A DNA stretch of 64,000 bases from positions 1,050,001 through 1,114,000 of the forward strand of contig NC_091134.1 of the NCBI RefSeq assembly GCF_041381155.1, given 5' to 3'. Numbering within the stretch: position 1 is the stretch's first letter; each line of letters opens with the position of its first letter. This DNA is from Argopecten irradians (Eukaryota; Mollusca; Bivalvia; Pectinida; Pectinidae). The notes under the pieces were generated by a model. The model worked only from the letters and a program-made list of their open reading frames with translations, did no database searches and was not told the DNA's origin. The position numbers and the translations under genes were made by a program. Below, piece after piece: positions 62,201 to 64,000 of this stretch.

Positions 62201-64000
62201 GTCACTTCTTTATGTCCATTCAGAGCAGCAAGATGGAGGGCAGAAAATCCATCATCCTTCTTTATATCTACGATTTGTCGACATTTAGCAAGAATCTTTT
62301 CTGTTGCACTGTAATGTAACTTATTCCATTATATACAGGGAAAAACTACAGAATTTTTGATAGACAACAGAAGTGAGCAAAGTTTGATCCGATTACAATT
62401 TGCTGTTGACAAATACCATAATTGACACAAGAAGTCTCCATGTCTGTATGATAAAACGCAATTATATAAGTTTATCATATTAAATGGTATACCAGGTAGC
62501 TTTGGGGTACAAATCAAAATCATCACTTACAAGACCCTGGACTAAAAATATTATACAACATGAAAATTTTGTTGACGATGATGAGAGAGAACAAAATATG
62601 GGTATTTTAATAAAAAATATGCAATTGCCGTGAGAATAAATTATATTCATTTACGTGAAAAAATGTAAATATAAGGAATAGATATTTATTTTGTTGAGGT
62701 TATGAGGGTATAATGATAATGGAGCATGTAACCCCGGGAAAATATCTATTCCTTAAATATTAATAACTAGTTATCAAATGTTATCAAAAACCGACAACTA
62801 TGAAAAAAGGCCTTGCTCCCCGCTGAGTTGACCATTAGTTACAGTTAACGTGGCATACTGGCTCAAGCAGCCATTTTTCATTCTCGAACCCAATGGAAAC
62901 CATCTTACCAGTGACCCAATATCATTTTCATTGATATCAGATGATTTAAAGAAGTTTGACCCCTTAAGAGGTTGTTTGCAGCCATTGTGGATTTAAATGA
63001 TAAGACCTCTTCAAAACTATGACCATGATATTCAGTGTCTCCAAAAGCCCCTGTAAACCACTTTCATTAAAATGAATATCTATATATTTTGATGCCCTAG
63101 AATAACACATCAAATAGATTTAGTATTCCTTACAAGTTGTTTCCCTTCAGGGCAGCGTGGTGTAGAACGTTGAATCCCCGTTTGTTCCGCAGTGTGAAGT
63201 CGATGACATTTACATTCACCAACAGTTCTATTATCTCACGATTCTCTTTACCAATGGCGTCATGCAGGGCGGTGTCTTCATACGAATCCTGTATATAAAC
63301 AAACAGTTAAAACTTGTAGTGAGTCAGAATACCACCCAGACAAATCAGAGCACCACCATCTAAAGCAGACGTTACTCCACTGTTTATTATTTAGTTTATT
63401 ATCTTGTCTCATGCTTCTACTACTCATCTGGCAATTATTACATATACATAGAGGATCTTATGTAGGTTGGTTATGGTTTTTTTTTTAATTTTTAAGTTTT
63501 ATAATTGAAATGGAAGACAAATCATTCAATAAGTTTCAAAATTTTGATGTTTTTTTTAATTTTTATCCAAGAGTGCAAGATTCTATTTATCACAAAACTT
63601 TTATCAATGAAATTTTAAGTAAAACTTTAAATAGTAGAAATCAGACTCAGATGTGACATTTCTGTTAACCAATTGTGACTATGAACACATTTATTTATTA
63701 CAATATCACAACTACCTATGAGGTTATAATAGTGTTATTACACATATGTCTTACGATATTTATGACGTGAACATACATGGCTCTACAGGCCACTTATATG
63801 ATAAAGTTTCTTCTGCCGCGAAATTCATTCAACACATAAAAAGACCTGTACCTGTATATTGACATTGCACTGATCGTGTGCGAGGAGGATCTTGACACAG
63901 TCGACATGTTGTTTATTGACAGCCACATGTAGTGTACTACAGCCGCCATTATTTAGTGAGTTTATATGGACATTCTGTCTCAGCAGGAGACGCATCACCT
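56045..64000 (-). CDS. mib2: mind bomb 2 E3 ubiquitin ligase, 3' portion (8 exons, incomplete at the window edge)
   Basis: Exons: beyond 64000-63852, 63288-63134, 62308-62182, 60658-60449, 60032-59857, 58582-58401 and 56280-56045 (seven exons visible in full or in part). All phases join. The product carries ankyrin repeats and two C-terminal RING fingers. The ankyrin block (DTALHDAIGKENREIIELL, GFNVLHHAALKGNN, DDGFSALHLAALNGHKEV, DEDGDTCLHLAL), the ECVVCSEQIAVIKFLPCEHV RING and the last RING ending CHMCRKPITKKITI align by memory to vertebrate MIB2 better than MIB1. MIB proteins ubiquitinate Delta/Jagged ligands to drive endocytosis in Notch signalling. The N-terminal MIB/HERC2 and ZZ domains lie outside the window. 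It looks intact. Confidence 0.93.
56292..58090. repeat. 31-bp tandem array filling the last mib2 intron, about 57 copies
   Basis: The unit gtatatttatctatagttac aaagtaggga(a/g) repeats with many single-base deletions around 56470-56600 and 57340-57720. The array starts about 12 bases upstream (minus strand) of the last-exon acceptor and takes up most of the 2.1-kb intron. On the minus strand each unit has a pyrimidine-containing cctactttgtaactatag, an acceptor-like sequence. Confidence 0.95.
58401..58582 (-). CDS. mib2: mib2 first RING finger exon
   Basis: It encodes GDIECVVCSEQIAVIKFLPC, EHVVTCQECSVKPKRCLTCK, a complete C3HC4-type RING (C-x2-C ... CxH ... CxxC ... CxxC). Acceptor atttgtag; donor gtaatt; phase 1 out. 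Confidence 0.95.
59513..59824 (+). mobile_element. MITE copy 3 of the three-copy family, inside a mib2 intron
   Basis: Left end ttaaagatgctccaccgctg, right end gtccgcagtggagcatcttt. About 50 bp shorter than the other copies, missing a segment near the left end. Confidence 0.85.
59857..60032 (-). CDS. mib2: mib2 exon after the ankyrin block
   Basis: It encodes IRVQLGMTEGDEQMGPAIAC, YLAQQGAKLTQKNHQGKTPM and DVISDPRTEELIKQFATS: the last degenerate ankyrin repeat. Donor gtacta, phase 2 out. A MITE (59513-59824) sits just 33 bp inside the next intron. Confidence 0.92.
60449..60658 (-). CDS. mib2: mib2 ankyrin exon
   Basis: Exactly 70 codons: GHADIENRNNRQQTPLLLAV, SQGHTSIIELLVVCGADVNV, DEDGDTCLHLALMRQ. 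Donor gtgagt. Confidence 0.95.
60950..62040 (-). mobile_element. tRNA-derived SINE with an amplified head, in a mib2 intron
   Basis: On the minus strand the head reads gtggccgagtggttaagatg; TGGCCGAGTGG is a perfect Pol III A box and resembles tRNA-Leu/Ser. After the head array comes one B-box-like GGTTAGAATCC (61122-61132, one mismatch to GGTTCGANNCC), the SINE body (ggcagttgtcaggtactgac, then tctggctttcctccacc, then cctggcacatctgtacatg) and a tail through ccctggctcttaacaggatg to about 60950. Confidence 0.8.
61134..62035. repeat. 60-bp tandem array of the SINE head, about 15 copies
   Basis: The plus-strand unit cgcatcccagaggtggaggg cctgtggtaatatgtcgaga catcttaaccactcggccac is repeated in exact 60-bp register. 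A more diverged subgroup (CAAGGGGTGG, CACTTGG) alternates at 61720-61920, suggesting a small higher-order unit. Open frames on both strands reflect the period of 60. Confidence 0.95.
62182..62308 (-). CDS. mib2: mib2 ankyrin exon
   Basis: It encodes ATEKILAKCRQIVDIKKDDG and FSALHLAALNGHKEVTNTLI, matching the MIB2 region RQLVDAKKEDGFTALHLAA. Acceptor cattacag; donor gtaata; phase 0 out. Confidence 0.95.
62669..62757. mobile_element. foldback (hairpin) element in a mib2 intron
   Basis: taaggaatagatatttattt and its complement-like aaaatatctattcctta are inverted around a short, less paired centre. Confidence 0.65.
63134..63288 (-). CDS. mib2: mib2 ankyrin exon
   Basis: It encodes DSYEDTALHDAIGKENREII and RGFNVLHHAALKGNN. 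Acceptor gtttatatacag; donor gtaagg; phase 2 out. Confidence 0.94.
63852..64000 (-). CDS. mib2: mib2 ankyrin exon, running off the window
   Basis: It encodes VMRLLLRQNVHINSLNNGGC, STLHVAVNNKQHVDCVKILL and ends CNVNIQ before donor gtacag, phase 0. Typical ankyrin repeat spacing. The 5' end is not in the window. Confidence 0.9.

Overview
This window is eukaryotic and looks like a bivalve mollusc. Genes are split by short exons with GT-AG introns, the DNA is AT-rich, and there are several mollusc-type interspersed repeats, including a tRNA-derived SINE with a TGGCCGAGTGG head. Very long tandem arrays fill introns and intergenic space. Species cannot be fixed from sequence alone. All exon calls were checked by hand for splice sites and for reading-phase continuity.

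Four host genes can be supported. (1) Plus strand, 403-11394: a single-pass membrane C-type-lectin-like protein of about 420 aa (signal peptide, CTLD, 8-cysteine domain, Thr/Ser-rich stalk, transmembrane tail). (2) Minus strand, 26874-22684: a complete 9-exon alkaline phosphatase of 529 aa with all main catalytic residues and a GPI-type tail. (3) Minus strand, 41854 to about 36867 and possibly 35569: an unrecognised coiled-coil protein. (4) Minus strand, 64000-56045: the 3' part of mind bomb 2 (mib2), with ankyrin repeats followed by two RING fingers. A weak candidate exon of an unknown minus-strand gene lies at 20843-20792.

Much of the rest is repeats: arrays of 105 bp (2.8-4.0 kb), 74 bp (12.7-13.5 kb), 50 bp (15.9-20.8 kb, about 98 copies), 42 bp (24.2-24.7 kb), 24 bp (27.0 kb), 54 bp (27.5 kb), 27 bp (28.6-31.1 kb), 146 bp (32.1-32.6 kb), 40 bp (37.7-39.7 kb), 40 bp (48.6 kb), 48 bp palindromic (48.9-51.6 kb), 31 bp (56.3-58.1 kb) and 60 bp (61.1-62.0 kb). 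There are also a three-copy MITE family, at least seven foldback hairpins, a dispersed unclassified repeat family, and one broken BEL/Pao retroelement fossil.

The main discovery candidate is that several of these arrays are built from exon-intron junctions. The 42-bp array in the alkaline phosphatase gene repeats the 3' end of exon 6 plus its 5' splice site, and several copies match the donor consensus better than the genuine site. The 40-bp array in the coiled-coil gene repeats the 3' splice site plus the first bases of the next exon. The 50-bp satellite carries a CAG|GTAAGG donor in most units and ends at a candidate exon with the same donor. The mib2 31-bp array stops about 12 bases from the last acceptor. 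Two arrays also grow out of mobile elements: a SINE whose tRNA-like head is amplified about 15-fold, and a dispersed element whose interior is amplified about 11-fold.
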